Under the pieces are notes generated by a model that was not told the DNA's origin, did no database searches, and saw nothing but the letters and a program-made list of their open reading frames with translations. A stretch of DNA of 64,000 nt from the NCBI GenBank assembly GCA_021568835.1, contig JAKGSH010000010.1, positions 3,410,001 through 3,474,000 of the forward strand. Reading direction: 5' to 3'. The stretch is from Streptomyces sp. Tue 6430. GTDB taxonomy: Bacteria; Actinomycetota; Actinomycetes; Streptomycetales; Streptomycetaceae. The translations under genes were made by a program, and so were the position numbers. Position 1 is the stretch's first letter, and every line of letters begins with the position of its first letter. This document shows, piece by piece, positions 37,239 through 46,458 of this stretch.

Positions 37239-37772
37239 CGTTCGGGGCGGCCGCAACGCTTGACGGTACGGGAGCCGGTGTCCGGAAATTCCCTGGCCGG
37301 CGGCTTCGGCGTTTGTAGGATCTGTCGTACTGCGATGTGAGCCGGTCGACGACCGGCACCACTTGTATCGGACACTTATGGCGTTCGAAGATTTTCCTCC
37401 CCGCACTCCGCAACCACGCGGAGCGCGGGGAGCGTCTTTGCGGTCACCCTTCAGGGTGCGCGCGGGGGTGTGATGCCGGGGCATGGGGACGCCGGCATCG
37501 GGGCGTGGGGGCGCCCGTAGCCATGGCATACAGGAGAAGAGCGGGGCAGATGAGGGCATGGGAGGCGCCGCCCGTGCGGTTGCCGGCGGGTGCGCGCGGG
37601 GCATCCGGGGCAGGGCCGCGAGCGGGTGTTCCGGCGTCCGGCGCAAAACTCGCGGCCGGCCCGTACAACCCCGGCGGGGGAAGCGTGTCCAACAGGCGTG
37701 GCAGAGGTTCTCGACTTCCCGGCGACCCGCGGTACGGCCCTACGGCCGCCCCGGGCCGCCCTCCGACCCCGC
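37239..37772. other. Gene-free interval before the sigma factor gene, with hairpin and promoter-like site
   Basis: Holds the hairpin at 37397-37432. A TAGGAT hexamer near 37316 could be a -10 for the sigma gene. The sigma frame stays open back to 37590, so part of this may be N-terminal coding DNA if GTG 37698 is the real start. Confidence 0.5.
37397..37432 (+). terminator. Two-tier hairpin downstream of asd
   Basis: CTCCCCGC (37397-37404) pairs with GCGGGGAG (37425-37432), and inside it CCGC pairs with GCGG around AACCAC. A downstream TCTTTG follows. It may end ask-asd transcription or act in the sigma gene leader. Confidence 0.6.
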
Positions 37773-38366
37773 ATGTCCGGCGCGGCCGGCGGCATGCCGG
37801 TGATCGCGCCCATGCCCGCAGCGCGGCGTGCCCGCGTACCCAGTCAGCGTGACACCGACGAGGTGGCCGCCGCCGGCACCACCGTCGACCACCTCACCGA
37901 GACCTACCGGGCCCACTACCGCTCGCTGCTCGGTCTCGCCGCCCTCCTCCTCGACGACACCGCCTCCTGCGAGGACGTCGTCCAGGAGGCATTCATCCGC
38001 GTCCACTCCGCGCGCAAACGCGTCCGCGACCCGGAGAAGACCCTCGCCTACCTGCGTCAGACGGTCGTCAACCTCTCCCGCTCCGCGCTGCGCCGCCGCA
38101 TCCTCGGCCTGAAGCTGCTCTCCAAGCCGATGCCGGACATGGCCAGCGCCGAGGAGGGGGCCTACGACCAGCTGGAGCGCGACTCCCTCATCAAGGCGAT
38201 GAAGGGCCTCCAGCGCCGCCAGCGCGAGGTCCTCGTCCTGCGCTACTTCGCCGACATGACCGAGGCCCAGGTCGCCGAGACCCTCGGCATCTCGCTCGGC
38301 TCGGTCAAGGCCTACGGCTCGCGCGGCATCGCCGCCCTGCGCGTCGTCATGGGGGCGACGGCGTGA
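37773..38366 (+). CDS. SigE-family ECF-like RNA polymerase sigma factor
   Basis: About 197 residues. Region 2 is HLTETYRAHYRSLLGLAALLLDDTASCEDVVQEAFIRVHSA; region 4 is MKGLQRRQREVLVLRYFADMTEAQVAETLGISLGSVKAYGSRGIAALR. That architecture fits the actinobacterial SigE (70-kDa-like, ECF) family. The start is uncertain: ATG 37773 is used here; GTG 37698, 14 bp after GGGGGAAG, would add 25 residues. It overlaps the next gene by 4 nt (GTGA), the usual sigma/anti-sigma arrangement. Confidence 0.88.
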   Translation: MSGAAGGMPVIAPMPAARRARVPSQRDTDEVAAAGTTVDHLTETYRAHYRSLLGLAALLLDDTASCEDVVQEAFIRVHSARKRVRDPEKTLAYLRQTVVNLSRSALRRRILGLKLLSKPMPDMASAEEGAYDQLERDSLIKAMKGLQRRQREVLVLRYFADMTEAQVAETLGISLGSVKAYGSRGIAALRVVMGATA

Positions 38367-39586
38367 GCGCGCGGGGCGAGGAACCCGACAGCGGGGACGC
38401 GCGCGAGCGGCACGAGCCGTACGCGTGGCACGAGCCGATGAAGCAGCCGCCGCACGGGCAAGAGCCGATGACGCCGCCGCACGAGCAAGAGCCGAAGCAA
38501 TCGCACGCTGGGAACGGAACCGTGAACCACCACCTCGACGACCAGGGCCCCGACGGGCTCGACTCGGACGAGCTGGCACTGCGCCGCATGCTGCACCAGG
38601 CGGTCCAGGAGATGGCGCCGGGCGACGGGACGCTGGAGCACCTCCGGCGGGCCGTCCCCGCCCGTCGGGCCCGCAAGCGCCAGGCCGCCGTCGGGATGGC
38701 CGCCGCGGCCCTCTTCGTCGGCACCGCCGTCCCCGCCCTGCTGCACGTCTCCCAATCCGGCGGCTCGGAGGCCAACCCCTCCATCGCCGGCCAGGCCTCC
38801 CAGGCCCAGGGCGGCGCCGGGGAGGGCAAGGGCCCCGACGGCGGCACCGACGGCAAGACCGGCGCCCCCGCCGGCACCACCGGCCGGCCCGGCCAGGACA
38901 GCACCGGGAACACCGCCGGCGCCAAGGCCTCCGGCAGCGCGACCGGCTCACCCGAGGGCACCGGCCCCGCCGCCACCTCCTCGGCCGGCACCCCTGCCTG
39001 CACCACGTCCCAGCTGGGAGAATCCAGCGCCGTCGTCCAGACCCCCGACTCGGCCGGCGTCGTCTACGGCACCTTCCGCGTCGTCAACGTCTCCGACCGC
39101 GGCTGCACCGTCGGCGGGAGCGTGTCCGTGACGCCCACCGCACAGGGCGCCGCCGACCCGGCGAAGATCTCACTCGCCGAACACACCTCCGGTGACGCGG
39201 CGGCCGGCCTGCCCGACCCCTCCCTCTACGTCTCCCAGCTGGCCCTCGCCCCGGGCTCGGCGTACGACGTGCGGTTCGCCTGGGTGCCCTCCGAGACCTG
39301 CCCCGTCACCGGCGGCACCACGGGCGGCAGCACCACCGGCGGCCCCTCGTCCTCCCCGAGCCCCTCCCCGAGCGGGCAGAGCACCGGCACGGACGGCACG
39401 ACCGACGGCATGTCCGGCACGTCGCCCCAGCTGTTCACCGAGGACGGCACGGCCGACGGCAGCGTCCTGGTGACGTACACGGCGCAGGGCGGCTCGCCGA
39501 CGGTGAGCGCGACGGTGCCGGACGCGTGCGCGGGAACGGTCTACCGGACGGGCGTGCTGGCGTCGACGTCGGAACCGGCGTCCTGA
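38363..39586 (+). CDS. Membrane-anchored partner of the sigma factor, DUF4232-like outer domain
   Basis: A 407-residue single-pass protein. The cytoplasmic ~100 residues are His/Glu/Pro-rich repeats (EPMKQPPHGQEPMTPPHEQEP) then DSDELALRRMLHQAVQEMAPGDGTLEHLRRAVPARRARKR. One membrane helix AAVGMAAAALFVGTAVPALL follows. Outside are a Gly/Thr/Ser-rich linker and a beta-rich domain with paired cysteines (PACTTSQLG, DRGCTVGGSV, ETCPVTGG, PDACAG). Position and coupling suggest an anti-sigma or signal-sensing role; no zinc anti-sigma motif is visible, so this is inferred. Its 3' end overlaps the convergent SURF1 gene by 46 bp. Confidence 0.8.
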   Translation: MSARGEEPDSGDARERHEPYAWHEPMKQPPHGQEPMTPPHEQEPKQSHAGNGTVNHHLDDQGPDGLDSDELALRRMLHQAVQEMAPGDGTLEHLRRAVPARRARKRQAAVGMAAAALFVGTAVPALLHVSQSGGSEANPSIAGQASQAQGGAGEGKGPDGGTDGKTGAPAGTTGRPGQDSTGNTAGAKASGSATGSPEGTGPAATSSAGTPACTTSQLGESSAVVQTPDSAGVVYGTFRVVNVSDRGCTVGGSVSVTPTAQGAADPAKISLAEHTSGDAAAGLPDPSLYVSQLALAPGSAYDVRFAWVPSETCPVTGGTTGGSTTGGPSSSPSPSPSGQSTGTDGTTDGMSGTSPQLFTEDGTADGSVLVTYTAQGGSPTVSATVPDACAGTVYRTGVLASTSEPAS

Positions 39587-40491
39587 GCGTCCCGATCCGC
39601 CGCGGGCGGCTCGGCGGGCGTGGCGGAGCCGGGTGAGGCCGGAGGCCCGGCGGACGCGGGGGAGCCGGGGGCACCGGGTGAGGCCGGGGAGCCGCCGGGG
39701 GACGGGGACGCGCCGACCGGCGCGGAGGCGTCGGGTCCGGCGATTCCCAGCTCCGCGTCCCGCGCGAACTCGATCTCACGACGCAGCAACCGGAACCACA
39801 TGAACACCACGAACCCGGCGAACACGAACCACTCACCGGTGTAACCGAGGTTCTGGAATGCCTTCAGGTCCAGCCCCGTGCCGCTCGGCGCGCGCGCGGG
39901 CACCGCCGTCATCCCCGGGTCGGCGGTGTCGAGGGTGACCCAGGCGTCGTAGAGGTCGTCGGAGACGAGGTTGACCAGCGAGGCCGTGCTGATCGCGCCG
40001 GTCTGGCCGGGCGGCAGCCCGCCCCGCGCGCTCACCCCGTTGTCGCCGGGCGTCTCGGACGCCTGGAGCGCGCCCGTGACGTCGACCTCGCCGGCCGGCG
40101 GGGCCGGCGCCCTGGCGGCGTCGGCCGTACCGGGCAGCCAGCCGCGTACGACGGGCAGGGTTCTGCCGCCGTCGGTGCGCAGCAGCGTCAGCACATAGAA
40201 GCCCGCCCGGCCGTCCAGCTCGCGGTCGGGGACCAGCAACTGCTCGCCGTACCGCCCGCGCGCGGTGACCCGCTTGCCGGACGTGGCCTTGTCGACGGGC
40301 AGCATCTCGGCCAGCGGGCGCGCCGGCTGCGTACGGGCCGAGTCGGCCTGCTCCTCGGCGCTGCGGTGGTCGTCCACGCGCGCCTCGAACCGGCTCAGCT
40401 GCCAGGACCCCATGAACACGCAGAAGGGGATGGCCAGCAGCACGAAGACGTTGATCCCCCACCAACGGGGCGTCAGCAGAAACCGGTACAC
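39541..40491 (-). CDS. SURF1 family protein
   Basis: A 316-residue membrane protein helping cytochrome aa3 oxidase assembly or heme a delivery in the family. N-terminal helix WWGINVFVLLAIPFCVFMGSWQLSRF, the diagnostic GRYGEQLLVPDRELDGRAGFYVLTLLR loop, VVRGWLPG, and a C-terminal helix GEWFVFAGFVVFMWFRLLRREIEF. The tail is Pro/Gly/Ser low complexity. GTG 40491 (MYRFLLTPRWWG) is chosen as the last start before the first helix; no clear ribosome site is seen. Confidence 0.88.
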   Translation of the reverse strand: MYRFLLTPRWWGINVFVLLAIPFCVFMGSWQLSRFEARVDDHRSAEEQADSARTQPARPLAEMLPVDKATSGKRVTARGRYGEQLLVPDRELDGRAGFYVLTLLRTDGGRTLPVVRGWLPGTADAARAPAPPAGEVDVTGALQASETPGDNGVSARGGLPPGQTGAISTASLVNLVSDDLYDAWVTLDTADPGMTAVPARAPSGTGLDLKAFQNLGYTGEWFVFAGFVVFMWFRLLRREIEFARDAELGIAGPDASAPVGASPSPGGSPASPGAPGSPASAGPPASPGSATPAEPPAADRDAQDAGSDVDASTPVR

Positions 40492-40756
40492 ACCGACAAC
40501 GGTACGGGGCGGCGGCGGGGGAGCGGTCCGCGGGGTGGGTGCGGGACGGGTGCGGGGGCGGATACGGGGTGGATACGGGGGTGGGGCGGCGGGTGGGCAC
40601 GTGGTGGCGGCGGTCCCGGGTTCGTCCACAGGCGGGGGCTGCCGGGCTGTGCGGCCGGCCCCGGTCCGTCCACAGGAGCGGTGGCGAGCGCCCCGGTTGT
40701 CCACAGGCTGGGGACCGCGGTGCTCCTTTGTCGGCGGAGGCGGGCAGTATGGGGCC

Positions 40757-42574
40757 ATGACTGAGAGCAACAGGTCCGCCGCGCCGCAGCGGTACGAGGA
40801 GATGCCGGACTGGGAGAAGCGCTTCCGGGCGCCCCGGGTGTCACTGCCCGACTGGGCGGAGGACGCGCCGGACCGCTCCCTGTTCGTGTCGAACGCGACA
40901 GGGACGTACGAGCTGTACGCCTGGGACCGGGCCACCGGCGAACAGCGCCAGGTGACGAACCGGGCCAACGGCACGACGGACGGCGTGCTCTCCCCGGACG
41001 GCGCCTGGATCTGGTGGTTCGACGACAAGGACGGCGACGAGTTCGGGGTCTGGCGCCGCCAGCCCTTCGAGGGCGGCGAGGACGAACTGGCGACACCGGG
41101 TCTCGACCCGTCGTACCCGGCGGGCCTGGCCCTGGGCAGAGACGGCCGTACGGCGGTGGTGGGCCGCTCCACGGACGAGGACGGCACGACGATCCACGTG
41201 GCGCGGCTCGGCGAGGCGCCGGTCGAGCTGTACCGCCACCGCGAGTCGGCGGGTGTCGGAGACCTGTCCCACGACGGCACCCTGATCGCGATCGAGCACA
41301 CCGAACACGGCGACGCGATGCACTCCGCGCTGCGCGTCCTGCGCCCCGACGGCTCCACGGTCGCCGAACTGGACGACACCGAGGGCGGCACCCGGGAACT
41401 GGGACTCGAGGTGCTGGGCTTCGCGCCCGTCGACGGCGACACCCGCCTGCTGATCGGCCACCAGCGCCGGGGCCGCTGGGAGCCGCTCGTCTGGGACGTG
41501 GCGACCGGCGAGCAGAGCGACCTGGCCCTCGACCTGCCGGGCGACGTGGGCGCCGAGTGGTATCCGGACGGTTCCGGGCTCCTGGTCTCGCACGGCTTCG
41601 AGGCCCGCAGCGAGCTGTTCCGCTACGACCTGACGATCCGGGAACTCGTGCGGGTGCCTACCCCGCCGGGCACGGTCTCGAGCGCGACGGCCCGCCCCGA
41701 CGGCAGCGTGGAGTACCTGTGGTCCTCGGCGGCCGAGCCGCCCACCGTCCGCTCGACGACGGGCGAGCCGGTCCTGGACCCGCCCGGCATGAAGTCCCCC
41801 GGCTCGGTGCCGGTGGAGGACGTGTGGGTGGAGGGCCCCGGCGGCCGCATCCACGCCCTGGTCCAGAAGCCGGCCGGCACGAGCGGCCCCCTGCCCACCG
41901 TGTTCGACATCCACGGCGGCCCCACCTGGCACGACAGCGACTCCTTCGCGGCCGGACCCGCCGCCTGGGTCGACCACGGTTACGCGGTCGTCCGCGTCAA
42001 CTACCGCGGCTCCACGGGCTACGGACGCGCCTGGACGGACGCCCTGAAGCACCGGGTCGGTCTGATCGAGCTGGAGGACATCGCCGCGGTCCGCGACTGG
42101 GCGGTGGCCTCGGGCCTGGCCGACCCCGACCGGCTGATCCTCACCGGCGGCTCCTGGGGCGGCTACCTGACCCTCCTGGGCCTGGGCACCCAGCCCGAGG
42201 CGTGGGCGCTGGGCATCGCGGCGGTTCCGGTGGCCGACTACGTCACGGCCTACCACGACGAGATGGAAGCCCTCAAGGCGATGGACCGCACCCTCCTGGG
42301 CGGCACCCCCGAGGAGGTCCCCGACCGCTTCACGGCCTCCTCCCCCCTGACCTACGTGGACCAGGTCAAGGCCCCCGTCCACATCTCGGCCGGCGTCAAC
42401 GACCCCCGCTGCCCCATCCGCCAGATCGACAACTACGTGACCCGCCTGGAGACCAGGGAGGCCCTCCACGAGGTCTACCGCTACGACGCCGGCCACGGCT
42501 CCCTGGTGGTGGACGAACGCATCAAGCAGGTCCGCCTGGAACTGCAGTTCGCGGAAAAACACCTGAACCCCTGA
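40757..42574 (+). CDS. S9 family prolyl oligopeptidase / acylaminoacyl peptidase
   Basis: A 605-residue cytosolic serine peptidase. The N-terminal ~330 residues form a WD/TolB-like beta-propeller (SNATGTYELYAWDRATGEQRQ, VLSPDGAWIWWFDD). The C-terminal hydrolase has HGGPTWHD and the triad Ser466 in GGSWGGYLTL, Asp549 in AGVNDPRCP and His580 in DAGHGSLV. ATG 40757 follows GGAGGCGGG. It is divergent from SURF1, and transcription likely ends at the hairpin at 42798. Confidence 0.93.
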   Translation: MTESNRSAAPQRYEEMPDWEKRFRAPRVSLPDWAEDAPDRSLFVSNATGTYELYAWDRATGEQRQVTNRANGTTDGVLSPDGAWIWWFDDKDGDEFGVWRRQPFEGGEDELATPGLDPSYPAGLALGRDGRTAVVGRSTDEDGTTIHVARLGEAPVELYRHRESAGVGDLSHDGTLIAIEHTEHGDAMHSALRVLRPDGSTVAELDDTEGGTRELGLEVLGFAPVDGDTRLLIGHQRRGRWEPLVWDVATGEQSDLALDLPGDVGAEWYPDGSGLLVSHGFEARSELFRYDLTIRELVRVPTPPGTVSSATARPDGSVEYLWSSAAEPPTVRSTTGEPVLDPPGMKSPGSVPVEDVWVEGPGGRIHALVQKPAGTSGPLPTVFDIHGGPTWHDSDSFAAGPAAWVDHGYAVVRVNYRGSTGYGRAWTDALKHRVGLIELEDIAAVRDWAVASGLADPDRLILTGGSWGGYLTLLGLGTQPEAWALGIAAVPVADYVTAYHDEMEALKAMDRTLLGGTPEEVPDRFTASSPLTYVDQVKAPVHISAGVNDPRCPIRQIDNYVTRLETREALHEVYRYDAGHGSLVVDERIKQVRLELQFAEKHLNP

Positions 42575-43048
42575 GAAACCCCGCCCCCGCCCCCTGCCAC
42601 AGCCCCACGACGGCCGGACACGCCGACAGCCCCACGACGGTCGGACACGCCGACGCCCGGAGGCCACCGCCCCCTGAAGCGGACCACCGCTGCGGAAACA
42701 CAAGGGACACGTCCCTCCTGCCGCCCCTCGGGCCCGCCCCTCCGGAGCGGCTCCCCGCAGCCGGGGCCCGGGGCCCCGGTCCTGGTCGGTGCCCAGGAAC
42801 CACCGCCCTTGGGCGGTGGTTTTCCGCGGCCGGGGTGCGGGGTGTGTGGTCCTGGTCGGTGTCCAAGGTCCCCGGCCCCTACGCGCCGGTTTTCCGCGGC
42901 CAGGGCTGCAGAGCCCGGAGTCTCTTCCGTAGTGGGTTCCTGCGCCCAGGCGAACAGGGGCCGGGGCCCTCCGCCGGGGCGCAGGTTCCCGCCCCTCTCG
43001 GAGGGGGCGCTGTGGCCAGGGGCAGGGGGGCGGAGCCCTCGCCGGGGT
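42575..43048. other. Gene-free convergent interval with internal repeats
   Basis: 474 bp. ACAGCCCCACGACGG occurs twice near 42600-42645. GGTCCTGGTCGGTG and TTTTCCGCGGCC each recur about 70 bp apart (42780-42900). The distal part is made of GGGGCGGAGCCC-type units common between Streptomyces genes. No gene seen. Confidence 0.65.
42798..42821. terminator. Bidirectional hairpin terminator
   Basis: AACCACCGCCC and GGGCGGTGGTT form an 11-bp perfect stem with a TT loop, followed by TTCC. It lies between the convergent S9 peptidase and channel genes and can serve both strands. Confidence 0.8.
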
Positions 43049-45184
43049 TCAGGGGCGGAGCCCTTGATGGGGTCGAAGGGGCGAAACCCAAACCCCTGAG
43101 GACGGGTCGGGCAGGGGCGGCGGGGGCGAGAAAAGAACACCCCTACACCCCGCCACACCCCTCCGCCGCCGCCCCGACAACTCCGCCAACCCCCACCGCG
43201 TAGCGGCCAGCACCACCCGATCCTCCCCCCGCAGCACATACGAGTCGGGCAGGTCCCACACCAGCCCCCCTCCGCCGCCCACCCCGGCTCCAGCCCCCCG
43301 CCCCTCGTCCCCCACCCCGGACGACGACCCCCGCCCGGTCCCCTCCAACGCCAGCACCCGCCAGTACCCGGCCCGAAACGCCTCCCCCACCGTCTTCCCC
43401 ACCAACTGCCCGTATCCCCCGACCTCCAGCGAAGCGAACAGCAACACCCGCCGCTCCACCGGAATCGCCCCCAGGATCTGCCTTCCCACCATCGCCCCCG
43501 CGAACGACGGCGCGGCCAGGTGCGTCACGCTCCGACTCCGCGTCAACGCCTGCGGATGCGCCGCACGCAGCGTGCGGTACACCGCGGTCGCGAAGTCGTC
43601 GTCGTACAACCGCAGCACCACCCGCAGATCGTGCCGTAAGGACCGCGCGTACAGAGCGGCCTCGAGATTCGTCGTGTCGGAGCTGGTCACCGCCAGCAGC
43701 GCATGCGCCCGGTGGATCTTCGCCGCCTCCAGCACCCCCTCCTGCGTGACGTCCCCCAGCACCACCGGCACCCGCAACCGCCGCGCCACCGCGACCCCTC
43801 GCGCCTCCGGGGCGGCCTCCACGCACACCACGGGAATGTCCAACTCCCGCAGCCGCGTCAGCACCCGCGTCCCGATCTTCCCCAGCCCCAGCAGCACCAC
43901 GTGCCCACCCAGCCCCCGCGGCGGCCGCCGCAACGCCCCGGCCGCCCGGAACGTCCCCAACCCCTCCAGCACGGCCGCCAACAGCACCGGCAGCAGCAGC
44001 AACCCGACGAGCCCGGAGAGCAGTTGAAGAACCTGCCGCTCGGTCGACTTCCCCACCGCCGGATCGTTGATGGCGAACAGATCCAGCAGCGTCAGGTACA
44101 CCGCCCCCAGCGGGTGGATCCCCGTCACCAGCCACAACGCCACCGCGAGCGCGACGACACACCCCACGAGCCCCGCCAGCGACCACCGCAGCCGCCGCGA
44201 GAACAGGGAGGCGAACGGTGCCACGACCCCGACCCCCCGCCCGGAGGGCAACGCGGGCCCGGCCGAGTACGACACCTGCTCCAGCACGACGCTGCCCCGC
44301 CCGCTCGCGGCGGCGACCGTGGCCGCGTCCGGCAGCAGCAGCGGCCCCTGCTCCCCGCTGGTCTCGGAACCGTCCGCGAAGGCGGGGTCGTTGCTCGTCG
44401 CGGACAGCAGGGCGAGCGTGGCCAGCCCGGGACCGGCGGCCCGCCCGGCTTCGGGGGCGGGCCGTTCGACGGCCCGCAGCAACAGTCCGTCGGTCTGGAC
44501 GACCTTGCTGGTGCCGGCGACGGCGGTCGCGGCCAGCGCGGGCGCGGCGGTGTCGGCATCGGACAGCACGGTGGTGGAGGCGTCCCCCACCGCGGACCCG
44601 CCACCCCCGCCACCACCCCCGCCGACCGTCGCCAAGGCGGCCGCCTGGTCGAGTAGTTCCTCGATGTGCTGCCCCAACCGCCGGTTGTACAACCGCAGGA
44701 CGAGCCGCAGCCGGGGATTGAGCCGACGGGCGGTGAGGGCGGCGCGGATGTTCGTCTCGTCGTCGTCGTAGACGAGGGCGAGCGCGGCCGCGCGTTCCAC
44801 CCCTGCCTCGGCGAGCACGGCCTCGGTCGGCTCGACGGCCTCCAACACCCGCCCCACGGAACCGGATTCGCCGCGCTCCGCCGCGCCGGCAACCGCACCC
44901 GCCCCCGCCGCGGCCCCCGTTCCCGCTCCTGTGCCGTTCCCGGCGGCCCGGTTGACGGCAGCGCTCACCACCCGGTCGAGCAGCGCCGCGGACACCGCGC
45001 GGGCGCGCCCCACGACAGGCGGCCGTACCGCCCGCTCGGAAGGCGGGACGACGAGCGTGACCTGCTCCTCGTACACACCGCGCAACTCCGCGGCCAGCCG
45101 GTGCGCGAGCCCGTCGTCGCCGCACACCACCATGTGCGCGCCGGACTCGCCCGGCGCCGGACCCTGATTCGGTAGACCAGCCAC
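43049..45184 (-). CDS. Two-RCK ion channel-like protein (CASTOR/Kch-type)
   Basis: A 711-residue protein. The N-terminal TrkA-N-like half (HMVVCGDDGLAHRLAAELRG) is interrupted by Gly/Ala-rich inserts (about 110-135 and 195-215). Two hydrophobic segments, WSLAGLVGCVVALAVALWLVTG and LLSGLVGLLLLPVLLAAVL, flank a pore-loop-like TLLDLFAINDPAVGK. The second RCK is VVLLGLGKIGTRVLTRLREL, with a clear GxGxxG, then a TrkA-C-like end (GYGQLVGKTVGEAFR). This order fits CASTOR/POLLUX-like cation channels. GTG 45184. The last ~45 residues run through repeat DNA and may be unreliable. Confidence 0.75.
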   Translation of the reverse strand: MAGLPNQGPAPGESGAHMVVCGDDGLAHRLAAELRGVYEEQVTLVVPPSERAVRPPVVGRARAVSAALLDRVVSAAVNRAAGNGTGAGTGAAAGAGAVAGAAERGESGSVGRVLEAVEPTEAVLAEAGVERAAALALVYDDDETNIRAALTARRLNPRLRLVLRLYNRRLGQHIEELLDQAAALATVGGGGGGGGGSAVGDASTTVLSDADTAAPALAATAVAGTSKVVQTDGLLLRAVERPAPEAGRAAGPGLATLALLSATSNDPAFADGSETSGEQGPLLLPDAATVAAASGRGSVVLEQVSYSAGPALPSGRGVGVVAPFASLFSRRLRWSLAGLVGCVVALAVALWLVTGIHPLGAVYLTLLDLFAINDPAVGKSTERQVLQLLSGLVGLLLLPVLLAAVLEGLGTFRAAGALRRPPRGLGGHVVLLGLGKIGTRVLTRLRELDIPVVCVEAAPEARGVAVARRLRVPVVLGDVTQEGVLEAAKIHRAHALLAVTSSDTTNLEAALYARSLRHDLRVVLRLYDDDFATAVYRTLRAAHPQALTRSRSVTHLAAPSFAGAMVGRQILGAIPVERRVLLFASLEVGGYGQLVGKTVGEAFRAGYWRVLALEGTGRGSSSGVGDEGRGAGAGVGGGGGLVWDLPDSYVLRGEDRVVLAATRWGLAELSGRRRRGVAGCRGVLFSPPPPLPDPSSGVWVSPLRPHQGLRP

Positions 45185-45331
45185 GAGGGGAAAGACTGCC
45201 TCACCGCGACGGGTGGTTCCAGATCCGCCCTGAATACCTGAGTGCCTGAGTGCCTGAAGGTCTGAACGAGCGGAGCGGTGAGCCCGTAGGAGAGGAGAGG
45301 GAGAACGACGCGACCCGGAGGTGCCCTGCCC

Positions 45332-46458
45332 GTGGCCACGACCGAACAGGCCCCGAACCGGCCGGACACCTCGAACAGGACGAGCCCCCTGACCCCGCCG
45401 AGCGCATCGCCCCAGCCGGACACCTCGACCCCGCCGAGCCCTCCGAGCCCTCCGAGCCCGCCGAGCCCTCCGAGCCCTCCGAGCGAGGACGGGAACGCGC
45501 CCCCCACCCCCCGCCGCCTGACCTCCCCCTCCTCCTCACCCTCCTCCTGTTCCTCATGGTGCTGCTGCAGGCCCCCCTGCGCCGCGCCCTCGCCGCCCCG
45601 GTGATGCAGACCTGGACGACGGTGTTCGTGGCGGTGATGATCCAGGCGCTGCCGTTCCTCGTCCTGGGCGTCCTGCTGTCGGCGGCGATCGCGGTCTACG
45701 TCCCGCCGTCCTTCTTCGCCCGGGCCCTGCCCCGGCGGCCCGCGCTGGCGGTCCCGGTGGCCGGCCTGGCGGGCGCCGTCCTGCCGGGCTGCGAGTGCGC
45801 GTCCGTACCGGTCGCCGGTGCGCTGGTGCGCCGCGGGGTGACCCCTGCCGCCGCGCTCGCCTTCCTCCTCTCCGCCCCGGCGATCAACCCGATCGTGCTG
45901 ACGGCGACGGCGGTGGCGTTCCCCCGCGACCCGGAGATGGTCCTGGCCCGCTTCGTGGCGAGCCTGCTGGTGGCCTGCGCGATGGGCTGGCTGTGGCACC
46001 GCCTGGGCCGCACGGACTGGATGCGACCCCCGGCGCACGCGCGGCACGAGGGCCAGAGCCGGGGCGAGGCGTTCTGGGACTCGACGCGCCACGACGTGAT
46101 GCACGCGGGCGGATTCCTGGTGGTGGGCGCGATGGCGGCGGCGACGCTGAAGGCGGTGGCCCCGGAGCACTGGCTGCGCACGGCGGCGGACAACCCGGCG
46201 GTGGCGGTGCTGTCGCTCGCGGTGCTGGCGGTGGTCCTGTCGATCTGCTCGGAGGCGGACGCTTTCGTGGCGGCGTCGCTGACGCAGTTCTCGCTGACGG
46301 CCCGGCTGGCCTTCCTCGTCGTCGGCCCGATGATCGACCTGAAACTGTTCGCGATGCAGGCCGGTACGTTCGGCCGCGGCTTCGCCCTGCGCTTCGCGCC
46401 CGTCACCTTCGTGCTGGCGATCACCGGAGCGGTCCTGACCGGGGCGGTGCTGCTGTGA
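45332..46458 (+). CDS. UPF0718/DUF318 permease, probable -1 frameshift near the N-terminus
   Basis: The membrane part is clear: VMQTWTTVFVAVMIQALPFLVLGVLLSA, the conserved LPGCECASVPVAGALVRRG motif, and FLLSAPAINPIVLTATAVAF, with about eight helices. GTG 45332 has a strong GGAGGTG 9 bp upstream, but its frame is one off from the membrane part. Adding one C in the CCCCCC-A-CCCCCC stretch (45500-45512) joins them as NAPPHPPPPDLPLLLTLLL. Without that, the frame is open back to GTG 45250, which lacks a ribosome site. Relatives are linked to metal or thiol stress. Overlaps the next gene by 4 nt. Confidence 0.72.
45424..45484 (+). repeat. 9-bp CCGAGCCCT-type minisatellite
   Basis: About six units of CCTCCGAGC/CCGCCGAGC in the N-terminal coding part of the permease gene. 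Depending on frame they encode SPPSPPSPP or EPSEPSEP. Confidence 0.75.
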
